Shown: in pieces, positions 49,442 to 59,300 of the stretch
How the letters are laid out: each line of letters opens with the position of its first letter
Numbering within the stretch: position 1 is the stretch's first letter
Origin: an uncultured Bacteroidales bacterium
GTDB lineage: Bacteria > Bacteroidota > Bacteroidia > Bacteroidales > UBA932
Length of the DNA stretch: 64,000 bases
Assembly: GCA_946415475.1 (NCBI GenBank)
Contig: CAMKSQ010000001.1
Coordinates: 248,001-312,000 of the forward strand
Direction: 5' to 3'
Position numbers and translations under genes: made by a program
The notes under the pieces: generated by a model
Databases searched by the model: none
Seen by the model: only the letters and a program-made list of their open reading frames with translations
Told to the model about the DNA's origin: nothing

Positions 49442-50320
49442 CTACACAAAGACCTTGGTTTTCTTGAACAGCGTCCTGAAATCCCGCGGCGTATAGCCCC
49501 GCTTGGCCTTGAATACGCGGTTAAAATTGGACAGGTTGTTGAAGCCGCAGCTGTAACAGATTTCGGAAACGTTCTGCGTGGTATCCACCAGCAGACGGGC
49601 GGCATTACCCAGCCTGATATCGGTAATATAGTCCACCACCGTGCGGCCGGTGCGCTGGTGGAAAAAGCGGCTGAACGCACTGGGAGCCATGCCCACCAGG
49701 GCCGCTAAATCCTCCAGGCGGATTTCTTCCGCATAGTGCTCACTGATGTACTGCTCCACCTTTTTAATCCGGCGGCTCTGGGTGTTGTCGTCGGCCCGGG
49801 CAAAAGAGCTGCTGGCGAGGACCCTGGAATCGTCCGCCTTGGCCAGTTCGTGCATCATCTTGAGGAAGCTCATATACTGCTCAAACGGCTCTGTCTCATG
49901 GGCCAGCGTATCCAGCTGGGGGTACACGCGCACGATGGTTTTCAGGGAAAAGGTGAGCCCCAGGCGCGCCCGCTGAAGCATTTGGTGAATATCGTCAAAG
50001 ATGTTTTTGTTCATGCCGGGGCCGTCGAACAGGTCCTGCGCAAACTGGATGGTGATTTCCCGCACGTCCGGCGCCGTACAGACGCCCTGCTCCCAAGCGT
50101 GCTCCAGCTGCTCCCCCGCCACCAGGGTGAGCTCAAACTCCCCTATTTCTTCCACGCTGTCTCCTATCACGCGCTTTACGCCGGCCCCGTTTTCAATGAA
50201 GTTGAGCTCAAACTCCATGTGGGAATGGAGCGGGTACAGGAACTCGCTCTTGTGCCTTTCCACAATGTACAGGCAGTCTTTTTCCGTGATGGGGGTAATT
50301 TCCCGTAAAACGGCGTTCAT
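49442..50320 (-). CDS. AraC-family transcriptional regulator of the PUL
   Basis: 292 residues from ATG 50318-50320 (MNAVLREITPITEKDCLYIV); a longer frame upstream lacks homology and crosses the promoter. The N-terminal part is a cupin-like sensor (RHKSEFLYPLHSHMEFELNFIENG, GEFELTLVAGEQLEHAWEQ). The C-terminal part (about 190-290) is a double helix-turn-helix: IRLEDLAALVGMAPSAFSRFFHQRTGRT and NVSEICYSCGFNNLSNFNRVFKAKRGYTPRDFR. It is placed between the PUL operon and the divergent GH36 gene and is most likely the activator of both, responding to an imported mannan breakdown product. Control by AraC alone differs from the hybrid two-component regulators usual for PULs. Confidence 0.94.
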   Translation of the reverse strand: MNAVLREITPITEKDCLYIVERHKSEFLYPLHSHMEFELNFIENGAGVKRVIGDSVEEIGEFELTLVAGEQLEHAWEQGVCTAPDVREITIQFAQDLFDGPGMNKNIFDDIHQMLQRARLGLTFSLKTIVRVYPQLDTLAHETEPFEQYMSFLKMMHELAKADDSRVLASSSFARADDNTQSRRIKKVEQYISEHYAEEIRLEDLAALVGMAPSAFSRFFHQRTGRTVVDYITDIRLGNAARLLVDTTQNVSEICYSCGFNNLSNFNRVFKAKRGYTPRDFRTLFKKTKVFV

Positions 50321-50330
50321 CGCTTTAGTG

Positions 50331-50390
50331 TTTTTGCAAAGATAAAAATTTTTGATACTATTTTCACATGGTTTTTTCCTTTTTTGCAAA
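50331..50390. promoter_or_regulatory. araC -7 box and paired TTTTTGCAAA sites in divergent intergenic region
   Basis: On the minus strand TATCTTTG (50337-50344) is a -7 box for araC, about 17 bp before its ATG. The 10-mer TTTTTGCAAA occurs exactly twice, at 50331-50340 (overlapping that box) and 50381-50390 (upstream of GH36), 50 bp apart. TTTGCAAA is a palindrome, so this could be a paired operator for regulator and GH36 gene. I cannot define the GH36 promoter boxes clearly. Confidence 0.45.
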
Positions 50391-50426
50391 ATTCTGCATA
50401 ACTTGCAGGAAATATATTGTAGCCAC

Positions 50427-52661
50427 ATGAAACCGACCCTTTTCCTTGCTGCAGCGCTCCTGCTGCTTCCGCTGAACACAGAGGCCCGTAAAGCCAAAAA
50501 ATTCACCCATGAAACCGTTGCCATCCCTGCCGTAGAGCGCCAGGTGATTGCCGTAGAGACCGATCACACCGTCCTTGTCCTGCTGGTGCAGGAAAACGGT
50601 CTGGTAAAAACCCTGCATTACGGGGCACCCGTCGGGGATCCGGCTCAGTATCTGGGCATGCGTTTCTCGGAGGAAGACTACAACAGCTGCGAGGGCATGG
50701 CGTATCCCGCCACCGGCGGCCGTTTCATCGGCGAGCCCGCGCTACAGGTGAAGTATGCCGATGGTACCCATAATACGGAATTGTACTTCACCGGCGTTAC
50801 GGTGGAGCGGCGGGAAGGCTGCGTTTCCACCGCCATCGACCTGAAAGACTACGTAACTGCGATGCAGGTGAAACTGGTGTACGATGCCTATCCGAAGGAG
50901 GACGTCATTACCATGCATACGGAAATCCTCAACAGCGGAGCCAAGCCGGTGGAGCTGCTCAATTATGCGTCATCGGCCCTGTATCTGGACGCCAAGGATT
51001 ACTTGCTTTCCCACACCTGGGGCTCCTGGGCGCAGGAAATGCAGCTGGAGCGCGAACTGCTGGGGCACGACCTCAAGGTGATCGAGAGCCGGCGCGGGGT
51101 GCAGGCCACCCAGTCCAACAACCCCTCCTTCCTGCTGAGCCTCAATACGCGGGATTATAGCGAGACCTCCGGAGAGGTCATTGCCGGCGCACTGGCCTGG
51201 AGCGGCAACTTCCGTATTAGCTTCGACCGGGATGCCGGCGGACGGCTCACGATTCTCAGCGGCATCAGCCCGTATGCCAGCGCCTGGCCCCTGGCCGCCG
51301 GCGAGTGCTTCACCACCCCGGAAATGATATATACCTGGTCCTCCGAGGGTGCCGGCGGAGCCTCCCGCAACCTCCACCGCTGGGCCCGGAAATACAGCGT
51401 GTACGGCGGCGGAGAGGTGAATCCCACCCTCCTCAACAGCTGGGAAGGCGCCTACTTCACCTTTACCACGGAAACGCTCCTGCGCATGATTGACGATGCC
51501 GCCGGGATGGGCCTGGAGATGTTTGTGCTGGACGACGGCTGGTTTGGCAACAACTTCCCCCGCAACTCCGACAATGCGGGTCTCGGGGACTGGGAGGTAA
51601 ATGTGAAAAAACTGCCGGAAGGCATCGACTATGTGGCCTCTTATGCCCATTCCAAAGGGCTCAAATTCGGTATCTGGATTGAGCCTGAGATGGTGAATCC
51701 GGACTCCGACCTGGCCCACGCCCATCCGGAATGGGTGGTGCAAAGCCCCGGCCGCGAAATTTATCAGGGCCGCAACCAGTGGGTGCTGGACTTGGCCAAC
51801 CCGGCCGTGGAGGACTTTGTCTATGGCATCTTTGACCGCACCATGCAGCTGGCCCCTAACATCGACTATATCAAATGGGACTGCAACCGGGTTATCCAAA
51901 GCTTTGGCAGCCCGTACCTAGGCGCCGCGCAGGACAAATTCTACATTTCCTATGTGCAGGGCCTGTACAATGTGATGCGCCGCATCCGGGAAAAATACCC
52001 GCACGTGCTGGTCCAGTGCTGCTCCTCCGGCGGCGGCCGCGTGGACTACGGGTCTCTTCGCTACTGCAACGAGGTCTGGACCTCGGACGATACGGACGCC
52101 CTCCAGCGGGCCTTCATCCAGTATTCCCAGAGCCTCACCTACCCCGCCTGTATCATGGCGTCGCACGTTTCCACCGTGCCCAACCACCAGACTAGCAATG
52201 TTACGCCGCTCAAGTTCCGCTTCGACATGGCCTGCTCCGGCCGCCTGGGCATGGAGCTCCAGCCCCGGAACCTCTCCGGCGAGGAACGCGCTCTGGCAGA
52301 GCGATGCATCGGCTCATACAAACAATACCGCGACCTGGTGTTCCGCGGAGACCTGTATCGCTTTGCATCGCCCTATGACTCCAACTATTACGGGGTTATG
52401 TACGTGTCGGAGGACAAATCCCGCGCCGTGGTGTTCACCTACTGCGTGGCCTTTGAACCCCGCACCGTGGGCGGCAAAGTATTCCGCCTGCAGGGCCTGG
52501 ATCCGGCCCGTAAATACAAGGTAGTGGAGCAAAACGTGGATGCCTCCTGCTGGTGGGGGAACGGCCAGTCCTTCACGGGCTCCTTCCTCATGGGCGGCGC
52601 CTTCAATCCCCGCCTCCCGCAGCTGTATTCCTCCGCGGTCTTTGTGTTGGAAGCCGAGTAA
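50427..52661 (+). CDS. GH36 alpha-galactosidase
   Basis: 744 residues from ATG 50427 (MKPTLFLAAALLLLPLNTEA), which opens with a signal peptide; a longer frame does not. GH36 signatures: MFVLDDGWFGNNFPRNSDNAGLGDWEVNVKKLPEG split over 51523-51627, FGIWIEPEMVNPDSDL, nucleophile Asp485 in YIKWDCNRVI, and acid/base Asp554 in EVWTSDDTDA. It should remove alpha-1,6-galactose from galactomannan oligosaccharides in the periplasm. It is transcribed away from the rest of the PUL, sharing the intergenic region with araC. Confidence 0.95.
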   Translation: MKPTLFLAAALLLLPLNTEARKAKKFTHETVAIPAVERQVIAVETDHTVLVLLVQENGLVKTLHYGAPVGDPAQYLGMRFSEEDYNSCEGMAYPATGGRFIGEPALQVKYADGTHNTELYFTGVTVERREGCVSTAIDLKDYVTAMQVKLVYDAYPKEDVITMHTEILNSGAKPVELLNYASSALYLDAKDYLLSHTWGSWAQEMQLERELLGHDLKVIESRRGVQATQSNNPSFLLSLNTRDYSETSGEVIAGALAWSGNFRISFDRDAGGRLTILSGISPYASAWPLAAGECFTTPEMIYTWSSEGAGGASRNLHRWARKYSVYGGGEVNPTLLNSWEGAYFTFTTETLLRMIDDAAGMGLEMFVLDDGWFGNNFPRNSDNAGLGDWEVNVKKLPEGIDYVASYAHSKGLKFGIWIEPEMVNPDSDLAHAHPEWVVQSPGREIYQGRNQWVLDLANPAVEDFVYGIFDRTMQLAPNIDYIKWDCNRVIQSFGSPYLGAAQDKFYISYVQGLYNVMRRIREKYPHVLVQCCSSGGGRVDYGSLRYCNEVWTSDDTDALQRAFIQYSQSLTYPACIMASHVSTVPNHQTSNVTPLKFRFDMACSGRLGMELQPRNLSGEERALAERCIGSYKQYRDLVFRGDLYRFASPYDSNYYGVMYVSEDKSRAVVFTYCVAFEPRTVGGKVFRLQGLDPARKYKVVEQNVDASCWWGNGQSFTGSFLMGGAFNPRLPQLYSSAVFVLEAE

Positions 52662-52676
52662 AAATTATTAACTTTG
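52641..52676 (+). promoter_or_regulatory. Promoter of the MscS-family gene
   Basis: TAACTTTG (52669-52676) matches the -7 consensus. TTTG at 52641-52644 or TTGG at 52647-52650 is the upstream element. The promoter begins inside the last codons of the GH36 gene and would give a leader of about 14 nt. Confidence 0.6.
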
Positions 52677-52696
52677 CGGCTTTAATTGTCGAGAAC

Positions 52697-55372
52697 ATGA
52701 AGAAACGGAAACTCCTTAGCACGCTCGTCTTGCTGCTTGCCATCGCCGTCCCCGCCTTGGCCGTATTTACCGGAATGGGCCTGGACGCCACCCTGTCCAA
52801 CCTCCGCCGTGAACTGTATCACGAATACAAGCGGATAGACAGCACCCGGGAAGAGCAGCGGGAAACCTACGAGATCCAGCACCAGAAGATGGTGGACATC
52901 GTCAAAAAATGCAACGACCTGTCCCTGATGCTGTACTCCCAGAAACAGGAATACGCCTTTGACATCAGTTATGCGCTGGAGAAGGTAAGCAGTGAGTACG
53001 AAGACTTCAACAAGAACCGCACCCCGTACGACCGCATTGTGTTCTCCCTGGATGTGGAGATTAACCGCTATGCACGCCTCATCGAGTCCCTGCGCCGTCT
53101 TCCGCCGGAGCTTCTGGACGTAGAAGTGGTGCCGGACAGCCTGGCCTACCACAACGACTCCCTGGATGTGCATCTGCTGCAAAACGAGAGCCTCCTGGAG
53201 CAAAACCTGCACGAGCAGGTGGAAACCGTCGTAGCCATGAACGCCGCCGCGCAGCAGGACACCGTTACTGGCAAGGCCAGCACACCGGCGTTTATCCTGA
53301 GCGAGATTGGCCAGGCGGACCGCGACTCCTGCATGCTATACGCATCGGAGCTCCTGAAAATGTATGCCCAGACACGGGAACTGGTGATGGCGGACAGCAC
53401 CCATTACCGGGAAGCCAGGCTGCGGATGGAAGAATCCTATAAGTACGCCCGGGAATACTATGATATCATTGAAGACAAAGTATTCGTAGAGGGGCAGACA
53501 CCCTGGTTCACCATTCTCTCCGAGCCCGGAAGATACTGGAAAAAGGTCCGCAGGGACATGAGCGAGAAATACAGTTTCTCCGACATCTGGCAGGCGCTGA
53601 CCAGCAAGGAAGCCAACTATACCGAAGAGGAGATTTCCAATAACACCCGACTCATCAACTCGGCCAGGATTTACTGGCTCATCGTGTATGTCCTGGTCTT
53701 CTTCCTCCTGTGGGGCCTGTCCGCCCTGGTGTTGTGGCCTGCGTACAAATTCATCAAGCCGCTGAAAAAGCGGGTGGCCAAAGAGCAAAAGCGCTACCTG
53801 GCGCTGCTGCTGGGCTGTGTCGTGTTCCTTATCCTGAGCTACGAGAGCGTCGAAGACGACACCGCGCGCAAGGCTATCAGCATCATGCACACGTTCCTGG
53901 GCCTGCTGATGGCCATCTACACGGCCCTCCTCATCCGGCTGGAACCCGCCAAGCTCTCCCGCAGTGTCCGGATATACCTGCCCACCATTTTCACGGCCCT
54001 GTTTGTCATCAGCTGCCGGGTGCTGTTCGTGCCCAATTCCTTCATGAACCTGTTCTTCCCGCCCCTGCTCCTGGGAATGGCGCTGTGGCAGCTCGTCGCC
54101 AACTTGCAAAACGGCGGAAAGGCAGACAGGACAGACACCATCATTGGCTGGATTTCCTTCGCCATTACGGCCGTTACCGTCATTATCGGTTTGGTGGGTT
54201 ACATCTTCATGGCCCTCATCATCCTGGTATGGTGGTACTTCCAACTGGCCCTCATCCTGATGATTGCCTCTATCTGGGAACTGCTGCTCCTGTACAAGGA
54301 GAAACGGCTGAACAAGCGTATGGAGGCCTACGATGCCAAAATCACTTACGTATCCGGACAGGACAAGAAAAAACTGCTTTTCGGTGCCAGCTGGTTCTAC
54401 GACCTCATCCGTGAGGTCATCATCCCCCTGATGGCCCTGAGTTCCCTGCCCATCTGCGCCTATTGGGCTCTGGGCGTGTTCGAATTCAGGGATCTGTACC
54501 TGTCCATCTTCGAGAAGCCCTTCCTGATCCAGGGCGAATTCCAGGTTTCCATTTTCAGCATCCTCTTCCTTATAGAGATGTTCCTGGTGTTCCGTTACCT
54601 GAACAAAGCCATCCACGTCCTGTGGCAGGTGCTGGCCTATCAACGCTACCTGCGCAAACACGAGACACAGGCCGTGCGCGCCAACGAAATCAACCTCTCC
54701 CTGGGCAACAGCCTCATTACCGTATTTGTGTGGTTTGTGTATGCGGACCTGTTCATTGTCACGCTGAACATCCCCACGGGGGCCCTGGGCCTCATTGCCG
54801 GTGGTCTCAGTGCCGGTATCGGTCTTGCCTTAAAGGATATCATCAACAACTTCATTTACGGCATCCAGCTCCTGAGCGGGCGTCTGCGCGTGGGCGACAT
54901 CATTGAATGCGACGGCATCCGCGGCAAGGTGGCTTCCATCAACTACCAGACCACCCAGATTCAGTCTGTGGGTGAGGTGATTATCTCCTTCACCAACACG
55001 GCGCTCTTTAACAAGAACTTCAAGAACCTCACGCGTGGCAGCGCCTACGAGTATGTGAGCGTCCCGGTGGGCGTGGCTTACGGAACAGATGTAGAAAAGG
55101 TGCGTGAGCTCCTGCTGGAAGCCAGTAAACAGCTGCAGACCAAGGACAAGTATGGCCGCGACATCGTAGATCCCAAACGCGGGGTCAATGTGGGCCTGTC
55201 CGAGTTCGGCGACAGCGCCATTGTGGTTGCCCTGAAACAGTTTGTGCTGGTAGAGGAGCGCTTCGGCTACGCCAACCGCGCCCGCGAACTCATCTACAAG
55301 ACCCTGAACGAGAATGGCATCACCATCCCGTTCCCGCAGTGCGACGTGCACATGATTCCGGAAGGGAAATAA
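52697..55372 (+). CDS. Large MscS-family mechanosensitive channel
   Basis: 891 residues from ATG 52697 (MKKRKLLSTLVLLLAIAVPALA). A signal-like helix is followed by about 300 periplasmic residues rich in coiled coil, then roughly ten membrane helices (from about residue 315) and the MscS pore and cytoplasmic domain: FIVTLNIPTGALGLIAGGLSAGIGLALKD is the Gly/Ala-rich pore helix, and RVGDIIECDGIRGKVASI, ISFTNTALFNKNFKNLTR and YVSVPVGVAYGTDVEKVRELL are the conserved cage motifs. The size and long periplasmic part resemble MscK/MscM-type channels, which release solutes on osmotic downshift. Not obviously linked to the PUL. Confidence 0.93.
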   Translation: MKKRKLLSTLVLLLAIAVPALAVFTGMGLDATLSNLRRELYHEYKRIDSTREEQRETYEIQHQKMVDIVKKCNDLSLMLYSQKQEYAFDISYALEKVSSEYEDFNKNRTPYDRIVFSLDVEINRYARLIESLRRLPPELLDVEVVPDSLAYHNDSLDVHLLQNESLLEQNLHEQVETVVAMNAAAQQDTVTGKASTPAFILSEIGQADRDSCMLYASELLKMYAQTRELVMADSTHYREARLRMEESYKYAREYYDIIEDKVFVEGQTPWFTILSEPGRYWKKVRRDMSEKYSFSDIWQALTSKEANYTEEEISNNTRLINSARIYWLIVYVLVFFLLWGLSALVLWPAYKFIKPLKKRVAKEQKRYLALLLGCVVFLILSYESVEDDTARKAISIMHTFLGLLMAIYTALLIRLEPAKLSRSVRIYLPTIFTALFVISCRVLFVPNSFMNLFFPPLLLGMALWQLVANLQNGGKADRTDTIIGWISFAITAVTVIIGLVGYIFMALIILVWWYFQLALILMIASIWELLLLYKEKRLNKRMEAYDAKITYVSGQDKKKLLFGASWFYDLIREVIIPLMALSSLPICAYWALGVFEFRDLYLSIFEKPFLIQGEFQVSIFSILFLIEMFLVFRYLNKAIHVLWQVLAYQRYLRKHETQAVRANEINLSLGNSLITVFVWFVYADLFIVTLNIPTGALGLIAGGLSAGIGLALKDIINNFIYGIQLLSGRLRVGDIIECDGIRGKVASINYQTTQIQSVGEVIISFTNTALFNKNFKNLTRGSAYEYVSVPVGVAYGTDVEKVRELLLEASKQLQTKDKYGRDIVDPKRGVNVGLSEFGDSAIVVALKQFVLVEERFGYANRARELIYKTLNENGITIPFPQCDVHMIPEGK

Positions 55373-55375
55373 AGG

Positions 55376-55408
55376 AAAATCCTCGTTCGAGTGCCGAACG
55401 AGGATTTT
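55376..55408. terminator. Bidirectional terminator sharing the repeat palindrome
   Basis: AATCCTCGTTC and GAACGAGGATT form the same stem as the core of the 107-bp repeats, with 13-bp arms and a 7-nt loop, followed on the plus strand by a run of eight T. It lies between the convergent MscS and DUF4783 genes, 3 bp and 1 bp from their stops. The GTGA/TCAC outer arms of the repeat are missing here. Confidence 0.85.
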
Positions 55409-55409
55409 T

Positions 55410-55886
55410 TTAATAAGCGGTTTGACGCGAAATATTCAACTGTTGGATTTTGTACGGATCGCCGCCGGAAGACGTGGCGTAAATGGTTACCTGGAAAAGT
55501 TCGCCTCCGGCATTCAGCAGGCCAATCATGTATTTCTTGTTGGCCTCGGAGGCTTTGTGCGTTACGCTGAAGGAGCGTGGCGTGTTGGCTTCGAAGAAGC
55601 TCCGCAGGATTTCGCGGGCCTGTTTCCGGGAGCAATTGCGGGACGAGGAAATGATGGTAACGTCCAGATTGTCGGCGAACCAGGAGGAGAGCGATGCGGC
55701 ATCTCCGGCGGCCATGTACTTGGTGATGGAGGAGAAGACGGCAAAACCGTCGTCCTGCTTAAGGCGCTGGGCCTGCACGCTGGTGGTGAAGAAAGACTGC
55801 GCTTGGGCCGTATAGCCCATGCCCAAGAGGACACCGGCCATCAGCAGAATATGGAATCTTTGTTTCACCGCTGGTTTATCTTGCAA
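55410..55886 (-). CDS. Exported DUF4783 protein
   Basis: 158 residues with a signal peptide (ends YTAQAQS). The remainder is a small cone-shaped alpha+beta fold like NTF2/SnoaL: DGFAVFSSITKYMAAGDAASLSSWFADNLDVTIISSSRNCSRKQAREILRSFFEANTP (read across 55560-55740) and GLLNAGGELFQVTIYATSSGGD. This matches the DUF4783 family, which in Bacteroidetes is commonly encoded next to rlmH, as here, in divergent orientation. Function unknown. Met1 is used; Met16 would leave a shorter but still plausible signal. Confidence 0.85.
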   Translation of the reverse strand: MQDKPAVKQRFHILLMAGVLLGMGYTAQAQSFFTTSVQAQRLKQDDGFAVFSSITKYMAAGDAASLSSWFADNLDVTIISSSRNCSRKQAREILRSFFEANTPRSFSVTHKASEANKKYMIGLLNAGGELFQVTIYATSSGGDPYKIQQLNISRQTAY

Positions 55887-55911
55887 ATTCCGCGCCGAAT
55901 TGTTACATTTG
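55881..55911 (+). promoter_or_regulatory. rlmH promoter, close to start codon
   Basis: TTG (55881-55883), 20 bp, TACATTTG (55904-55911). The -7 box ends 7 nt before the rlmH ATG (55919), so the mRNA is likely leaderless or nearly so. Confidence 0.6.
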
Positions 55912-55918
55912 TGTCGAT

Positions 55919-56392
55919 ATGAATATAATTCTTGTGACGGTTGGGAAAACCGACGTTCAATGGGTGAAGGAAGGCCTGGATTTGTACACGTCCCGGCTCA
56001 AGCACTACGTCCCCTTTTCCGTCACGGAAATCCCGGAGCTCAAAAAAGTATCGGCCCTTACCAAACAGCAAATCAAGGAGAAAGAGGGTGAGCTCATCCT
56101 CAAGCAAGTGGCGCAGGGAGACGTCCTCCTCCTGCTGGACGAGCACGGCCGGGAGTTCCGGAGCCTGGAGTTTGCAGAGTTCATGGAAAAGCAGCTCGCC
56201 GCCGGCGGCCGCAACCTGATCTTTGTAATAGGTGGGGCGTACGGTTTCTCCGATGCCGTGTACGCGCGCGCCCAAGGAAAAATCTCCCTCTCAAAAATGA
56301 CTTTCTCTCATCAGATGGTCCGCACGATATTTGCAGAGCAGCTGTACCGTGCGTTCACTATCCTTAAAGGTGAACCGTACCATCATGAATAA
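55919..56392 (+). CDS. rlmH: 23S rRNA (pseudouridine-1915-N3)-methyltransferase
   Basis: 157 residues. SPOUT-fold methyltransferase with all RlmH landmarks: LVTVGKTDVQWVKEGLDLYTSRL, VLLLLDEHGREFRSLEFAEFM, IFVIGGAYGFSDAVYARAQGKISLSKMTFSHQMVRTIFAEQLYRA (read across 56219-56360) and a C-terminal YHH. It uses SAM to methylate pseudouridine 1915 of 23S rRNA on the assembled 70S ribosome. Its last codons overlap the start of the NtrY-like kinase gene by 8 bp. Confidence 0.97.
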   Translation: MNIILVTVGKTDVQWVKEGLDLYTSRLKHYVPFSVTEIPELKKVSALTKQQIKEKEGELILKQVAQGDVLLLLDEHGREFRSLEFAEFMEKQLAAGGRNLIFVIGGAYGFSDAVYARAQGKISLSKMTFSHQMVRTIFAEQLYRAFTILKGEPYHHE

Positions 56393-59300
56393 AAAGAGAC
56401 ACATCCTGCTCTGGTTGGGCGTCGAACTCATCGCCGCCGCCGCCATCGTGTTCGCCGCCTCCTTCTTTGCAGGCGGCCGCAGCAACGTGAAGTCGGCCGC
56501 GGAAGAAATGGGCGCCAAGGTGGAAAAGCGCATCCGCATCCTGGACAGCTTCATCGACAAGGGATTACATGCCGATTTAAACGCCTGGATGGCGCTGGAC
56601 GGCCTGCCGGAGGACATGGTGGTGTACCGCTACGTAGAAGACACGCTGCAAAGCTGGGCCAACCAGTTCCCCATCCGCAGCGACGATATCCGTCCGCAAA
56701 CCCTGGTGAACCGCCTGGGAGACAACCGGGCCAATTTTTCATCGCCCCTGAAAGATGCCACCGAGGAGCTCCAGTACGTGAACCACGGACCCAAATGGTA
56801 TCTGGAAAAGAAAGTGCAGGGGGACGGCTGCGCCATCATCGCCGGCCTGGAAATCGTCAATGAACTGCAAGCCGGCTCGCTCAACGGCGTCAACCGGCAT
56901 TTTGGAGCGGACCAGCACTACACCATACGGCCGCTCTCGGAAGGCACCGGCGTATCCGTCATTGTCGATGGCACGCCGCTGTTCAAACTCACCGCAGAAA
57001 CCCTTACAGAGAGTGGCCAGCGGCATTCCACCCTGCTGTGGATTGCCCTGGGGCTGCTGATCGTGGGCCTGGTGATCCTGCTGGACGCCCACCCCACCCC
57101 GGGCATGCTGGTCCTTACCGTGCTCCTGCAGGCCGGCGCCATCACGGGCATGTACCTGTACGGACGCGGGCTCAGCGCCTCCACGCAGTTTTTCTCTCCC
57201 CTGCTATATGCCGACGGTCCCTTGTTCTACTCGTTGGGCGCCGTCATCCTCATCAACCTGGCCATCACCCTGCTGGTCATGGACCTTTATCTGGTCCGAT
57301 GGACCCTGCTCAAGGCCCTCCGGGAAAAGCACCGCCCGGCGCTGGAAGTACTGCTTGCCACCGTGCTTGTCGTGCTTGCTGCAGCCGTGTGCGTGTACAT
57401 ACACCTGACCTTCCGCAGCCTCACCATCAACTCCAGCATCACCCTGGAGCTGTACAAAGTGGGCCTGCTCAGCGGCTACACCGCCATCGTCTATCTGTCG
57501 TTCCTGGCCCTGTCCATCGCCATTCCGCTGCTGCTGCAAATGCTCTCTCCCCTGCTGCGTTCGCTTACAGGCCTCCGCTACGACATGTTTTCCGGCGGCG
57601 GGCGTGTGTGCTACGCGCTGGTGGTGGGCATTTACTTCGTGGTGGCATCATCCTGGCTGGGCTTCCAGAAAGAGCAGCGGCGCATAGACGTTTGGGCCAA
57701 CCGCCTGGCCATGGACCGCGACATCGCCCTGGAAATCCAGCTGCGGAGCGTGGAAAATGCCATTGCCTCGGACCCCATGATCGGTGCGCTGTCGGTCATT
57801 GAAAGCAGTGCAGGTATTATCCGGGGCCGATTGGTAAGCGCCTACATGGGCCGTATTTCTCAGGACTATGACATTACGGTGCTCCTCCCGGACGACGTAA
57901 GCGCCACCGCCCTTTTCCAGGACCGTATCCGCAGCGGCGTGCGCCTGGGCGAGAATTCGCACTTCTTTTACAGCACCATCGGCAGTGGACGAACCTCCTA
58001 TACCGGCCTGTTTACCTATTATGTACAGGACAAGGGGGCGCATTCGGTATTGGTGACAGTAGAGTCCAAGCACAACCGCGAAGACCGTGGTTACCTGAGC
58101 CTGCTGGGCATATCGGACCCCGGGCGCGTATCGCTCCCGCCGGTCTATTCCTGGGCCAAATACGCAGATGGCCGCCTGGTGCAGTACAAAGGCCTGTATC
58201 CCTACCCCACCGTATATTCAGACCGGCTTAAGGAACTCACGGACAGGCATATAACGCATGTCGACCTGGAAGGCTGGTGCCACTTTATGCATAACGTCTC
58301 GGAAGGTGAGGTCATCGTGCTCTCACGCCCCCGCACCGAATGGCTGTATTATGTAGTGGAAGGCTTCCTCTTCGCCATCCTGGCCTTCTTGTTGCTGTCC
58401 CTGCTCACCTGGCGGAGTCGCGGCAGCGGAGAACGGCGCTACTACCAGACGCGTATCAGTCTGGTGATGTACATTTCGCTCCTGATTACGCTGGTAGCCA
58501 TGGCCGGCTTCTCCGTCTGGTTTGTGTACAAGCGCAACTATGCCGATATGGAGAGCATCATGACGGCGCGTATCAACTCCCTGCAGAGCATGTTGCAGGA
58601 GCGCTTGCGTCAGGTGGAAGACCCAGAAGAAGTGCGCACGACGGCCGTCCTGGCGGCTGTGGAAGGCGTAGGCAACAACCTCAAATGCGACATTTCGCTC
58701 TTCGACCTGTCCGGCCGCGTGATCATGAGCACCACGCCGGAAGTGTACGACCGCATGATCCTGGGGCATCGGCTGGACGATGACGCCTACATGGAGATCA
58801 TGTACGACCACAAGCGTTTCTACATGCACCGGGAACGGGCGGGCAGGCGCAGCTATTATGCCCTGTACGCCCCTGTGATGAACAGCGACGGGCGCATGAT
58901 AGTTATTGTATCGTCCCCCTTCACCGACATTACCCATGACCTGGAAACGGAGGCCGTCCTGCACATCGCCACGGTCATTACCATTTTCCTGCTGCTCCTG
59001 CTGATTTCCCGTTTTATCACCTTTGAGGTGGTGAGCCGCATGTTCCGGCCCATCGCAGAACTGCGCCGGAAAATGACGGTGACGGACGTGGACCACCTGG
59101 AGCCGCTGGAATACCAGCAGGACGATGAAATTACGCCGCTGGTGCAGGCCTATAACCGCATGGTACGGGATTTGGGAGAGAGTTCCCGCCGCCTGGCGCA
59201 GGTAGAACGTGACAAAGCCTGGACGGACATGGCGCGCCGCGTGGCGCACGACCTCAAGAACCCGCTCACGCCCATCAAGCTGCAGCTCCAGATGCTTATC

